Origin: Alteromonas macleodii ATCC 27126
GTDB taxonomy: Bacteria; Pseudomonadota; Gammaproteobacteria; Enterobacterales; Alteromonadaceae
NCBI RefSeq assembly: GCF_000172635.2
Contig: NC_018632.1
Span: 434,001 to 498,000 of the forward strand
Reading direction: 5' to 3'
Length of the DNA stretch: 64,000 bases
The notes below the pieces were generated by a model that saw only the letters and a list, made by a program, of their open reading frames with translations, had not been told where the DNA came from and searched no databases. Made by a program: the position numbers and the translations under genes. How positions within the stretch are numbered: position 1 is the stretch's first letter; every line of letters starts with the position of its first letter. Shown piece after piece: positions 46,956 through 57,106 of this stretch.

Positions 46956-49064
46956 TTATTCGCCGTCGTTATTCTTCTTGTAGCGTTCAAACCACGCCAC
47001 AATATTTCCTACTTTCTGTATTAAGCGAGAAGGGCGGCTTGCAATGCCGTGTGAAGCCCCTGGAATTCGCACCATTGCAGCATCGACACCTTGTAACTTC
47101 AACGCTTGATAATACTGCTCTGTCTCGCTAATTGGCGTACGGTGATCGGCTTCACCGGTTAGCAGCATAGTGGGTGTTACTACGTTGCCCACTAAGCTTA
47201 AAGGGCTACGCTGCCAGAGTTTATCCGCAATAGTCCACGGCATATCTGCCATCCAGTAGTTGCTAAAGTACGGGTATGCGTCGGCAGTCAATGAAAAGCT
47301 CATCCAGTTAATAACCGGCTTCGCCACAACAGCTGCACTAAAGCGGTCTGTTTTACCAATGGACCATGCGGTAAGGGTTCCGCCGCCTGAGCCGCCAGTA
47401 ATAAACAGATTCTCTGAATCTATATAGCCTTGCTTAACAACCGCGTCTACCACATCCATTAGGTCGTTATAATCTTCTGATGGGTAGTTATGGTGGATCA
47501 AATTACCAAAGTCTTCACCGTAAGAGCTGCTGCCCCTTGGGTTAGCCCATACCACGACATAACCTTGCGCGGCCATTAGCTGAATTTCCATGGCAAAGTG
47601 AGGGCCGTAGGCTGCATGTGGGCCGCCATGAATTTCTAAAATTAGCGGGTATTTTTTGCTGCTATCAAATCCTGGTGGCAATGCAATCCATGCGTCGATA
47701 GGTAGCTCGTCCACACTTGATACTACGGAAAGATCTTGTACTTCTGCCAGCGTTTTATGACCAAGTGCGTCGCTGTTTAAATCGGTAAGTTGCGTATCGT
47801 CTTTGCCTTTTCTATAAAGCGCCAGGTCGCCAGGCACAGTACGGCTTGCCGTGGTGTAAACAATGTCGCCTTTATCACTAACTGCGAAGTCGCCCGACGT
47901 GTAAGGGCGTCCAAACGCTTGTCCACCTATGCTAACGTCGATAGGTTTCACATCCCCTTTCAGGCTCACTGCAGCAAGTTTAGTTTCGCCATGATCAAGG
48001 TAAGAAAAGATTAATCCTCGGCTGTCTTTGCGCCACTCAAATTTGCCTAAGCTTCTATCTAGTGACGTAGTTAAATGGGTGATGTCCCCACTTTCAAGCT
48101 CAAGTACCACAAGGTCGCCATTCTGATAAGAAAGCTTTCTGTCGTTGAGCTGAGTAAATGCAAGGTATTTTCCGTCGGGACTCAAGGTTGGTCTACCTTC
48201 AGGCCCTTCGATATCGGTAACTTGTTCAACTGCCGCAGTGTTCACATTCACTTTATAGATGTCGCTAAACAAAGGGTGTAGCGCGTAGTCTTCTCGTTGT
48301 GGTGTGGCGAAGTAAATCCAGTCATTCTCTTTAGAGAAAGAAAGGGTACCGCCGCTAGGGAATTTTCCAGTTGTTAATTGACGCGGCGTACCGCCTTCAA
48401 CAGGCAGAACAAATATCTGGTCAAAGCCTTCACGCAAGTAGCCTCTTCCGTCACCTCTATACTGCACCGCATCAATATAGGTGCCTTGGTCAGCCCACTT
48501 TGCTCCTTTAGGCTTGCTCGGCATGCCGGTAAACAATGGCTTTTGCTTTTCTTCGGTAAACTGGGTGAAGGCTAAGGTTTTGCTGTCATGAGACCAGGTT
48601 AACTGACGAGGTGCTTCGCCGGTGTTGGTCAAGCGCACAGACTGCATGGTATCTAAGTAATAGAGATGGATTTGTGCGCGGCCGTTGACCGATTTTGTAT
48701 ATGCCACCATTTTACCGTTGGGCGATAAGGTAGCCTGTGACAAGTTTTCATCTACACCAATAAACGGGCGATGCTCACCGGATTTAATATTTACTTGCCA
48801 AAGTCGGCTTTGTCTTCCGTCAGTCATGATATCCATGCTCTGACGAGAATAAATTACCGTATCCTTATTAAGAAACTGTGGGTTGGCCACAAATTCTAAG
48901 TTAAAGGTGTCATCGTATGTCAGCGCATTTAAGCTAGTCGAATCAGAGGCAGATTCCTGCAATGCATTGGCCTGACTTATACCTAAAACCAATAGTGATA
49001 ATGCAGTCGAGGTAACACATAAGCCTTTTCGTACTGGTCGAAAGGCGAAACGAGACGCAAACAT
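46956..49064 (-). CDS. exported S9 family prolyl oligopeptidase-type peptidase
   Basis: A 702-residue secreted serine peptidase. The signal peptide (TSTALSLLVLGISQANA) is followed by a TolB/PD40-type beta-propeller (about residues 50-430; repeated LSPNGKMVAYT, WSHDSKTLAFT, LSPDGKYLAFT). The C-terminal alpha/beta-hydrolase domain shows LEIHGGPHAAYG, nucleophile TGGSGGGTLTAW, Asp in LTGEADHRTP and His in PGASHGIASRP. It resembles acylaminoacyl-peptidase or dipeptidyl peptidase S9C enzymes. The frame is open to a TTG at 49289, but the first 75 codons have no family features, and the ATG near 49064 follows AAAGGAACAACT and leads into the signal peptide. Confidence 0.93.
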   Translation of the reverse strand: MFASRFAFRPVRKGLCVTSTALSLLVLGISQANALQESASDSTSLNALTYDDTFNLEFVANPQFLNKDTVIYSRQSMDIMTDGRQSRLWQVNIKSGEHRPFIGVDENLSQATLSPNGKMVAYTKSVNGRAQIHLYYLDTMQSVRLTNTGEAPRQLTWSHDSKTLAFTQFTEEKQKPLFTGMPSKPKGAKWADQGTYIDAVQYRGDGRGYLREGFDQIFVLPVEGGTPRQLTTGKFPSGGTLSFSKENDWIYFATPQREDYALHPLFSDIYKVNVNTAAVEQVTDIEGPEGRPTLSPDGKYLAFTQLNDRKLSYQNGDLVVLELESGDITHLTTSLDRSLGKFEWRKDSRGLIFSYLDHGETKLAAVSLKGDVKPIDVSIGGQAFGRPYTSGDFAVSDKGDIVYTTASRTVPGDLALYRKGKDDTQLTDLNSDALGHKTLAEVQDLSVVSSVDELPIDAWIALPPGFDSSKKYPLILEIHGGPHAAYGPHFAMEIQLMAAQGYVVVWANPRGSSSYGEDFGNLIHHNYPSEDYNDLMDVVDAVVKQGYIDSENLFITGGSGGGTLTAWSIGKTDRFSAAVVAKPVINWMSFSLTADAYPYFSNYWMADMPWTIADKLWQRSPLSLVGNVVTPTMLLTGEADHRTPISETEQYYQALKLQGVDAAMVRIPGASHGIASRPSRLIQKVGNIVAWFERYKKNNDGE

Positions 49065-49346
49065 AGTTGTTCCTTTTGTTATTGTTTTTGCGCTGAGCGC
49101 GATAGGTAGAATGTTCGCTGTCGTGTGCCTAGCGTAAATCCTAGCGCAAATGTAGCAACCTGCGAACGTTGTCTCTAACCATATCGCTTTCGTTTCTTTT
49201 ATGTAAAGTGCGTGCGGTGAAGAGGCTGGATTGTCCGTTAAAAGTACATATCCAACATTAAGCGCAACGTTTAACAACGCAGGGCGCAAGCAATGGTGGT
49301 TGTCATTATTAATAGAGGGCTGGCCGTCCTTTAAGCCATTTGAGCT

Positions 49347-49679
49347 TTACTCGCCTTTAAGGCTAATTTTGCCTACAAGAATATCTTTAAACATGACCCA
49401 GTCGCCCATTAGGCTGTAAAGCGGGTGTTTAAATGTTGCAGGGCGATTTTTCTCAAAGAAGAAATGACCTACCCAAGCGAAACCGTAACCTACTAGCGGA
49501 ATAAACCACAGTAGCGACCAACTCGCCATAAATACTGCTAGTGCTATAACGCCGAGAACCAGCCACGAGCCGATAAAATGAAGCGTGCGGCATGTACTAT
49601 CTCTATGTTCATTTAAATAAAACGGGTAAAACTCTTTGAATGAAGCAAAATGCGTGTCAGCGCTTGTTTGTGTAGACAT
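49347..49679 (-). CDS. Mpo1-like (DUF962) membrane protein
   Basis: A 110-residue protein of the Mpo1/YGL010w family, whose yeast member is an Fe-dependent dioxygenase in alpha-oxidation of 2-hydroxy fatty acids. The N-terminal FKEFYPFYLNEHRDSTCRTLHFIGSWLVLG carries the family His residues (HRDSTCRTLHFIG). Two to three helices follow, with GYGFAWVGHFFFEKNRPATFKHPLYSLMGDWVMF giving the other His pair. It is monocistronic. Activity in bacteria is inferred from the family. Confidence 0.9.
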   Translation of the reverse strand: MSTQTSADTHFASFKEFYPFYLNEHRDSTCRTLHFIGSWLVLGVIALAVFMASWSLLWFIPLVGYGFAWVGHFFFEKNRPATFKHPLYSLMGDWVMFKDILVGKISLKGE

Positions 49680-49966
49680 AAAACCCTCTCGGCCATAAGC
49701 ATGTATTTTATAGAAGTAGAGTGACTTAGTAGCAGTGTTTTACACTACGTTAACATTCTATTCTGAAATAGATCGTCGTGAATACGACAAAAAGAGAATG
49801 AGTTTTTGCAAACATGCGTGCTCACTGGCACAAATCCAACAAAGTGGCGAATTAAGAAGCGCTTCCTAGTGCAAGGCGCGTGACCAAAGATAGCCTACCT
49901 TAACCTTGTAATTTCAGGCCGTCTGCCCCATATTCCTCTCAATACAAGAAATTAAAGGCCTGCGTT

Positions 49967-50836
49967 ATGGAAAATCTCGTTGCGAATAGCCAAGCAACCA
50001 TCGTAGATATTACGGTAGAAAACTTTCAACAAATCATCATTGAAGCGTCGCAAGATAAGCTGGTGCTAATCGATTTTTGGGCAGATTGGTGCGAGCCCTG
50101 TAAAGACCTTATGCCTATTTTGGAAAAGCTGGCGGGTGAATATAGCCAGCACTTGATCCTGGCTAAAGTAGACTGCGAAGCCCAGCAAGAAGTCGCTGCA
50201 CAGTTTGGTATTAGAAGTCTACCAACGGTGATGGTGGTGCAAAATGGTCAGCCTGTTGACGGCTTTGCGGGTGTGCAACCTGAGCAGCAAATTCGCGAAA
50301 TGCTCGCTAAATATTTGCCTAATCCTGAAGACGATCTACTTGCCACTGCTGGCAAAGCGATTCAGCAAGGTGATTATGCAGAGGCACTGCCCGCAGCTAA
50401 AGAAGCCCTAGCGCTTAACCCAGATAACGTAAACGCTAAATATATGCTTATTGATTGCTATATCGAGACCGGATCTATCGATACAGCCAAAGCGTTATTG
50501 GAAGAAATTAAGCTGGTGGATCAAGACTCTCGCTATAAGAGCTTAGCGGGAAAAATTGAATTGGCAGAACAAGCCGCCGACACTCCTGAAATTCGTCAGC
50601 TTCAAGCAGCGGTAGAAGCGAATCCAGACGACTTGCAGCTTAAAGTTGATTTAGCGGTACAGTTGCAGCAAGCGAACAAAGCACAAGATGCACTAGAGCT
50701 TCTTTATAGTGTGTTAAAGAAAGAACTTGGGTTTGGCGACGCCAGAAAGCTGATGATGGATATGGTGAATGCGCTTGCCGACGGCGACCCGTTGAAGTCG
50801 GAATACCGCCGAAAAGTTTATAGCTTATTGTACTAA
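49967..50836 (+). CDS. TPR-thioredoxin chaperedoxin (CnoX/YbbN type)
   Basis: A 289-residue cytoplasmic protein with an N-terminal thioredoxin fold and C-terminal tetratricopeptide repeats. CnoX of E. coli is a holdase activated by hypochlorous acid that passes clients to GroEL. Here the thioredoxin site reads WCEPC (about residues 44-48), an intact CxxC, whereas E. coli has SxxC. So this protein may also be an active oxidoreductase. The TPR part starts near residue 120 (ATAGKAIQQGDYAEALPAAKEALALNPDNVNAKYMLIDCY) and includes a second pair (AVEANPDDLQLKVDLAVQLQQANKAQDALELLYSVL). It has its own promoter region upstream, not analysed in detail. Confidence 0.92.
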   Translation: MENLVANSQATIVDITVENFQQIIIEASQDKLVLIDFWADWCEPCKDLMPILEKLAGEYSQHLILAKVDCEAQQEVAAQFGIRSLPTVMVVQNGQPVDGFAGVQPEQQIREMLAKYLPNPEDDLLATAGKAIQQGDYAEALPAAKEALALNPDNVNAKYMLIDCYIETGSIDTAKALLEEIKLVDQDSRYKSLAGKIELAEQAADTPEIRQLQAAVEANPDDLQLKVDLAVQLQQANKAQDALELLYSVLKKELGFGDARKLMMDMVNALADGDPLKSEYRRKVYSLLY

Positions 50837-50989
50837 CAACGTCAGCATTTTAGCGGCTGTCGTAGGGGACAATGAGTCGAGTCTGACTTTGATAAATTGA
50901 CTGTACGAGGTTCGTGCTGGTACTTGCAGGTGAAGGAGAACGCATGCTGACGAATGTCACCGTGTGTATTTCTACTTCGATTGCTGTAT

Positions 50990-51418
50990 TTATTTAGGCG
51001 AGAGAATAGGGGAGAACCCCTCTTTGTGCAGCCAATTAAGTGCTTCGAAATACTTTTGAAAATAATCGCGCTCGTAGTTAGCTGATTCAGCGTCACGGTG
51101 CTTAGATGGGTGGGTTCGTTCTAATTGGGCCCGCCTAACCATTCCGGTATCCAGCACGTAAGCTGAGCGTGTGAGCCCTCGCGAAATGTTCACCTTTATT
51201 GCTTCTGCTAAACGGGTTTGGCATTCAGGCGTAGAAAGCACCCAGCGGCGTCCGTCCATTAGGGCAGCCCAAGGCTTATTGTCGAACTTAGCAATAAGTT
51301 CATGCATTTCTTCTATAAAAAACTCTGTCGTTTTCAGGTTCCACGCCCCGGTTGCAAACACCTCAAGTACGTTACCTGAGACATCCAATGAATAATTTCC
51401 GTATTTAGGAAAACGCAT
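50990..51418 (-). CDS. STAS-like hypothetical protein
   Basis: A 142-residue cytoplasmic protein with no signal peptide or membrane helix. The N-terminal NYSLDVSGNVLEVFATGAWNLKTTEFFIEEMHELIAKFDNKPWAALMDGRRW reads like a beta-alpha-beta STAS or SpoIIAA-like fold. The C-terminal half (RSAYVLDTGMVRRAQLERTHPSKHRDAESANYERDYFQKYFEALNWLHKEGF) is helical and ends with a segment common in proteins annotated STAS/SEC14-like. Function is not known. It is convergent with the TPR-thioredoxin gene and divergent from the PLP enzyme. Confidence 0.7.
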   Translation of the reverse strand: MRFPKYGNYSLDVSGNVLEVFATGAWNLKTTEFFIEEMHELIAKFDNKPWAALMDGRRWVLSTPECQTRLAEAIKVNISRGLTRSAYVLDTGMVRRAQLERTHPSKHRDAESANYERDYFQKYFEALNWLHKEGFSPILSPK

Positions 51419-51577
51419 AAAATACCTTTAATGTTTGTCTGCGTGGAACAGACGGAGCTTGCTAACTCGGCTAACAAAAACATCTTGCCTCTATAGGGTA
51501 TAGCAGAGTTCTTAAAATTTGCTGTAGTTGTGTTTATATAAGAAATATCACTAAGCACGTCGATTTGGGCAAAACAA

Positions 51578-51596
51578 TTTACACTTAATTTGTAAA
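51578..51596. promoter_or_regulatory. dyad TTTACA-N7-TGTAAA upstream of the PLP enzyme
   Basis: A perfect 6-bp inverted repeat with a 7-base spacer, 87 bases before the aminotransferase-like gene, in an AT-rich region. The half-sites are in the opposite order to a TyrR box. The regulator is unknown. Confidence 0.4.
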
Positions 51597-51682
51597 TAAA
51601 TGTTTTGTTGCAGGCGCAGATTCATGCGAAAAAGGTAGAAATTTGATAGGGTTTACGCAGTTTTTATATTGGGCAATAGAGC

Positions 51683-52861
51683 ATGGCATATCAGCATTTT
51701 TATACGGGTTTTCTTAATGCGAACAAAGGTAAACAGCATTATGCATGTCACAGCCACTACTTTTGGCCCGACTGCACGCGTGATGCAATGCTCAACTACT
51801 GGGATGACAGCGCTAAGTATGTTGACGAAAAGTGGGGATATTTCTTCCAAACTTTGGTGCCAGAGCTACAGCAGCGCATTAGCAACATACTGAACACTGG
51901 AGCACCACAGCAAATCGTTTTTGCGCCCAATACCCATGAGCTGCTTTATCGCGTAATGAGCTGCATCGATAGTGCTGCGCCTTATAAAGTAGTGTCGACA
52001 GACAGCGAGTTTCACAGTTTTCAGCGCCAAGCGACTAGGATGCAAGAGCAGGGTGCGATAGAACTTATTACCGTACCTACTAAACCCTACTATACGTTTG
52101 CGTCGCGCTTTAAGGCTGCCATCGCCGAACACGATCCCGAGCTGGTTTTCTTTAGTCAGGTGTTTTTTAATTCCGGATACGTGGTGAACGATGTCACAGA
52201 TATCGTAAATAGCGTAACTAACGACAATACCCTTATTGTGGTTGATGGCTATCACGGGTTTATGGCAAAGCCTACCGATATAGCGAACATTGCCCACCGA
52301 GCCTTTTATCTTGCCGGTAGTTACAAATATGCTCAGGCAGGAGAGGGGGCATGTTTTGCGCACGTACCCGTGGGCTGTGAGCTAAGACCCGCATATACTG
52401 GCTGGTTTGCAGAGTTTGGCGAGCTAGATAAGCCTCGCAAGGTTGGCGGCAAAGACAGCGTTCAATATAGCCTAGATGGAATGCGCTTTGCCGGTGCGAC
52501 GATGGATTTTACCGCGCTCTACAGATTAAGAGCCGTGCTTCGTATGTTCGACGACAATGGCATTGATGTCGCTACAGTTAACGAATACGTAATGGGCATG
52601 CAGCGCACATTTCTAGAGAAACTTGCTACCTGCAACCATCCCTTGCTAAACGAAAAACATCTAGCAGTAAGTGATGAAGCAAACCGAGGGCATTTCCTTA
52701 CCTTTGAATTAGATAGTGCCGATGAAACAAAAGCCCTTGCTTCAGCGCTTAAAGAGCACCATATCCTTACCGATTTTAGAGGAAACCGCTTACGGTTTGG
52801 TTTTGGTCTGTACCACACCCCTGAGTACATTGATTTAACCGCACTGAATCAGAAAGCGTAA
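51683..52861 (+). CDS. class V aminotransferase-fold PLP enzyme (kynureninase-like)
   Basis: A 392-residue fold-type I PLP enzyme. The Schiff-base Lys is in YLAGSYKYAQAGEGACF (about residue 217), and the PLP-pyridine Asp is in LIVVDGYHGFMAKP. FAPNTHELLYRVMS and ATRMQEQGAIELITVPTKP resemble kynureninase and related enzymes, and the C-terminus LTDFRGNRLRFGFGLYHTPEYID is kynureninase-like. It lacks other kynurenine-pathway neighbours, so hydrolysis of kynurenine cannot be claimed; a desulfurase or EgtE-like role is possible. No strong ribosome site. It is followed by a DUF2065 gene after 56 bases. Confidence 0.85.
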   Translation: MAYQHFYTGFLNANKGKQHYACHSHYFWPDCTRDAMLNYWDDSAKYVDEKWGYFFQTLVPELQQRISNILNTGAPQQIVFAPNTHELLYRVMSCIDSAAPYKVVSTDSEFHSFQRQATRMQEQGAIELITVPTKPYYTFASRFKAAIAEHDPELVFFSQVFFNSGYVVNDVTDIVNSVTNDNTLIVVDGYHGFMAKPTDIANIAHRAFYLAGSYKYAQAGEGACFAHVPVGCELRPAYTGWFAEFGELDKPRKVGGKDSVQYSLDGMRFAGATMDFTALYRLRAVLRMFDDNGIDVATVNEYVMGMQRTFLEKLATCNHPLLNEKHLAVSDEANRGHFLTFELDSADETKALASALKEHHILTDFRGNRLRFGFGLYHTPEYIDLTALNQKA

Positions 52862-52917
52862 GTCGTTGCTTTAAACATACGTAAATATTAACGTCACACT
52901 TATTTAAGGATAGTTTT

Positions 52918-53100
52918 ATGGAGTGGCTACTACCCGCTTTAGCGTTGGTACTTATTATAGAAGGAATAGGGCCGCTTCTTTTTCCTAATAAATGGCGCAA
53001 TTATTTACTTCAGATAAGCCAACAGCCCAGCAATCAACTGCGTCAAATTGGCGGAACCCTTGTGATAATAGGCGCACTACTGCTGTTTTATTTCAGTTGA
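52918..53100 (+). CDS. DUF2065 small membrane protein (YjeT-like)
   Basis: A 60-residue inner-membrane protein with two helices (LLPALALVLIIEGIGPLLFP and LRQIGGTLVIIGALLLFYF). The central NKWRNYLLQISQQPSNQLRQIGG is the DUF2065 signature. AAGGATAGTTTT precedes the ATG. In E. coli the family member yjeT also lies just before purA, so the order is conserved. The function is unknown. Confidence 0.9.
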   Translation: MEWLLPALALVLIIEGIGPLLFPNKWRNYLLQISQQPSNQLRQIGGTLVIIGALLLFYFS

Positions 53101-54903
<1,803 letters not shown>

Positions 54904-55219
54904 TAGTTTCACATTAAATATGTTTAAAAGCCCAGTGTTTACTGGGCTTTTTTGTTTGTAATTTTTCGACTTTTTACTTTTATATAATTTTGTTATTGCT
55001 TCAACGTTAACTGTTTATACTTCTTAAGTGTAACGTCAGCCACTTGCACCTAAAATACGAGCTCATTAAACATTAATTAACAATTTAGTTGCGTTGTCTT
55101 CGAACATCCCTATTAATATAAGATAGTATCAGTTAATTATTGCGCTGCTTTGCCCGACAACAATCTTAAGATGAGCCATAGAATTGTTGCAGTGGGTGTT
55201 ATGCTATCGGAGCCTTCTT
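54904..55219. other. 316-base intergenic region before the aldehyde dehydrogenase
   Basis: Contains the purA terminator (54926-54953). An AT-rich region of about 200 bases follows, in which the promoter of the next gene must lie; no definite -35/-10 pair was chosen. GGAG at 55209-55212 is the ribosome site. Confidence 0.4.
54926..54953 (+). terminator. rho-independent terminator after purA
   Basis: The stem AAAAGCCCAGT/ACTGGGCTTTT with a GTTT loop and T-run. It lies 23 bases after the stop codon. Confidence 0.94.
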
Positions 55220-56626
55220 ATGCCAAATAGACCTTCTCTTCACGCAGTGGAAACTGGCGTGTGTTTCGTTGACGTTGTTCACAAGCTTAACGACAGTTTC
55301 GATACAGGGAAAACCCAGTCCTTGGAGTGGCGTAAAAGCCAGTTAAAAGCATTAGAAACTTTACTGAAAGACAACCAGCACGACATTTTGCAGGCCCTTA
55401 AAAATGACCTGGGCAAATGTAAGACCGAAGCCATGGTAGCGGAACAAGGGTTTCTGCTTTCTGATATCAAGCATACGCTTAAGCATTTGGATAAATGGGC
55501 AAAGCCACGCAAAGTATCAACGCCCATGGTGGCATGGCCAGGTAAGAGCTTTCGCAAGCCTGAGCCACTTGGCACTGTGCTTATTATCGGAGCGTGGAAT
55601 TATCCGCTTCAGTTATTGCTTGCCCCTTATATCGCCGCTATTGCTGCGGGCAACTGTGCGGTATTGAAACCCTCTGAATTGGCTGAAGAAACCTCGTCGC
55701 TGGTGGCTAAGCTTATCCCCCAATATATGGATAATTCATGCGTTGCCGTAATAGAAGGCGGTAAAGATGAAGCGACGGCGCTACTTGCCTGCAAATGGGA
55801 CCATATTTTTTACACCGGTGGTGAAGTGGTGGGCAAAATTGTCATGAGCGCCGCGGCCAAACATTTAACGCCAGTAACCCTTGAGCTTGGCGGTAAGAGT
55901 CCCTGTTTTGTTGATAAAAACACAAACCTTGCTGTCACCGCGCGCCGTTTAGTGTGGGGTAAATGGATGAATGCGGGCCAAACTTGTATTGCGCCTGACT
56001 ATGTCATTGTTGAAAAGGGCTTTGAGCAAAAGCTTATTGATGCGGTTAAAAAAGAGCTGAAAAAGCAATACGGCAAAGCACCTTTATCGTCACGAGATTA
56101 CGGCAATATTGTTAATCATCGTCACTTAAAGCGTCTTGAAAGTTACCTTGAAAACGTCAATGTGGTGTATGGCGGCGAGCTAGATGAATCTCGTCCAGCA
56201 ATGGCGCCTACCCTTGTACTGGAGCCATCGCTAGATAGCCCGCTAATGAAAGAAGAGATCTTCGGCCCTATTCTACCTATTATCACTGTTGACAACATGG
56301 AGGCGGGCATTAAGTTTGTGAACAGCAGGCCTAAGCCACTCGCACTTTATGCATTTAGTGATAAGGACGATGTGCTTGATAATATTATCAGCAAAACCAG
56401 TTCAGGCAGTGTGTGTACTAACGACACTATGCTGTTTATGACTAACCCTGAGTTGCCGTTTGGTGGCGTAGGAAATAGCGGCATGGGTAGCTATCATGGC
56501 CAAGCAGGTTTTGATACATTCAGCCATATTAAAACGGTAATGAAACGTTCATTCGCCCTCGACGTGTTCTTTCGTTATGCACCGTTTTCTAAGTTTAAGC
56601 TGTCGTTGCTTAAGAAGTTTTTATAA
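55220..56626 (+). CDS. class 3 aldehyde dehydrogenase
   Basis: A 468-residue NAD(P)-dependent aldehyde dehydrogenase of the ALDH3 type (fatty or aromatic aldehydes). N-terminal RKSQLKALETLLKDNQHDILQAL, IIGAWNYPLQLLLAPYIAAIAAGNCAVLKPSE, VIEGGKDEA, HIFYTGGEVVGKIVM, catalytic Glu in LELGGKSP and Cys in MNAGQTCIAPDYV are all present. The end (VFFRYAPFSKFKLSLLKKFL) resembles the C-terminal region of coniferyl and long-chain aldehyde dehydrogenases. The ATG at 55220 has GGAG seven bases upstream; the frame is open to 55184. A VOC protein gene follows after 11 bases, so they form an operon. Confidence 0.93.
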   Translation: MPNRPSLHAVETGVCFVDVVHKLNDSFDTGKTQSLEWRKSQLKALETLLKDNQHDILQALKNDLGKCKTEAMVAEQGFLLSDIKHTLKHLDKWAKPRKVSTPMVAWPGKSFRKPEPLGTVLIIGAWNYPLQLLLAPYIAAIAAGNCAVLKPSELAEETSSLVAKLIPQYMDNSCVAVIEGGKDEATALLACKWDHIFYTGGEVVGKIVMSAAAKHLTPVTLELGGKSPCFVDKNTNLAVTARRLVWGKWMNAGQTCIAPDYVIVEKGFEQKLIDAVKKELKKQYGKAPLSSRDYGNIVNHRHLKRLESYLENVNVVYGGELDESRPAMAPTLVLEPSLDSPLMKEEIFGPILPIITVDNMEAGIKFVNSRPKPLALYAFSDKDDVLDNIISKTSSGSVCTNDTMLFMTNPELPFGGVGNSGMGSYHGQAGFDTFSHIKTVMKRSFALDVFFRYAPFSKFKLSLLKKFL

Positions 56627-56637
56627 CAGGAGTTTTC

Positions 56638-57054
56638 ATGGTTCAACCTTTTCATCTTGCCATTCCGGTCACTAATTTAACCGACGCAGAAGCGTTCTAC
56701 GGTGAGTTGTTGGGTTGTGAAAAGGGCCGTAGTGACACCCAGTGGATAGATTGGAACTTCTTTGGCCATCAATTAGTGACCCACTGTGTAGAGGCTATGC
56801 CGTCGCCACCTTCACATAACGGGGTAGACGATCATGCTGTGCCGGTGCCGCACTTTGGCGTTGTGCTAACCATGGACGATTGGCAAGCACTGGCAAGTAA
56901 ATTAGAGGCTGCCGATACCGAGTTTGTTATCGCACCTTACATTCGTTTTAAAGGTAAGCCGGGTGAACAAGCCACCATGTTTTTCAAAGACCCTTTCGGC
57001 AACGCGTTAGAGTTCAAAGCGTTCGCCGATATTTCTCAGCTTTTCGCTTCATAA
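56638..57054 (+). CDS. VOC (glyoxalase/dioxygenase fold) protein
   Basis: A 138-residue vicinal-oxygen-chelate protein. The pattern PFHLAIPVTNLTDAEAFYGELLGCEKG..WIDWNFFGHQLVTHC gives the first beta-alpha-beta unit with the His, and VPHFGVVLTMDDWQALASKL..RFKGKPGEQATMFFKDPFGNALEFKAF gives the second with His and the final Glu. A mononuclear metal site (two His, one Glu) is likely, but no specific reaction is known; members include lactoylglutathione lyase and extradiol dioxygenases. AGGAG precedes the ATG and the gene is coupled to the aldehyde dehydrogenase. Confidence 0.88.
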   Translation: MVQPFHLAIPVTNLTDAEAFYGELLGCEKGRSDTQWIDWNFFGHQLVTHCVEAMPSPPSHNGVDDHAVPVPHFGVVLTMDDWQALASKLEAADTEFVIAPYIRFKGKPGEQATMFFKDPFGNALEFKAFADISQLFAS

Positions 57055-57106
57055 TAATGGGGGCAGTTGCTCTTTGCCGTACATCAAAGAGCTGCCTGAT
57101 ACTAGG

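Noticed and set aside
46956..49289. A longer S9 peptidase starting at the TTG at 49289
   Set aside because: The extra 75 codons carry no family features, and the ATG near 49064 has a ribosome site and leads directly into a signal peptide.
49828..49905. Possible second interspersed repeat containing the palindrome GAAGCGCTTC
   Set aside because: It resembles repeat-rich intergenic DNA, but no second copy or matching ends can be found in the window.
51578..51606. TyrR box upstream of the PLP enzyme
   Set aside because: TyrR boxes have TGTAAA before TTTACA with a six-base spacer; here the half-sites are in the reverse order with seven bases between, so I only list it as an unassigned dyad.
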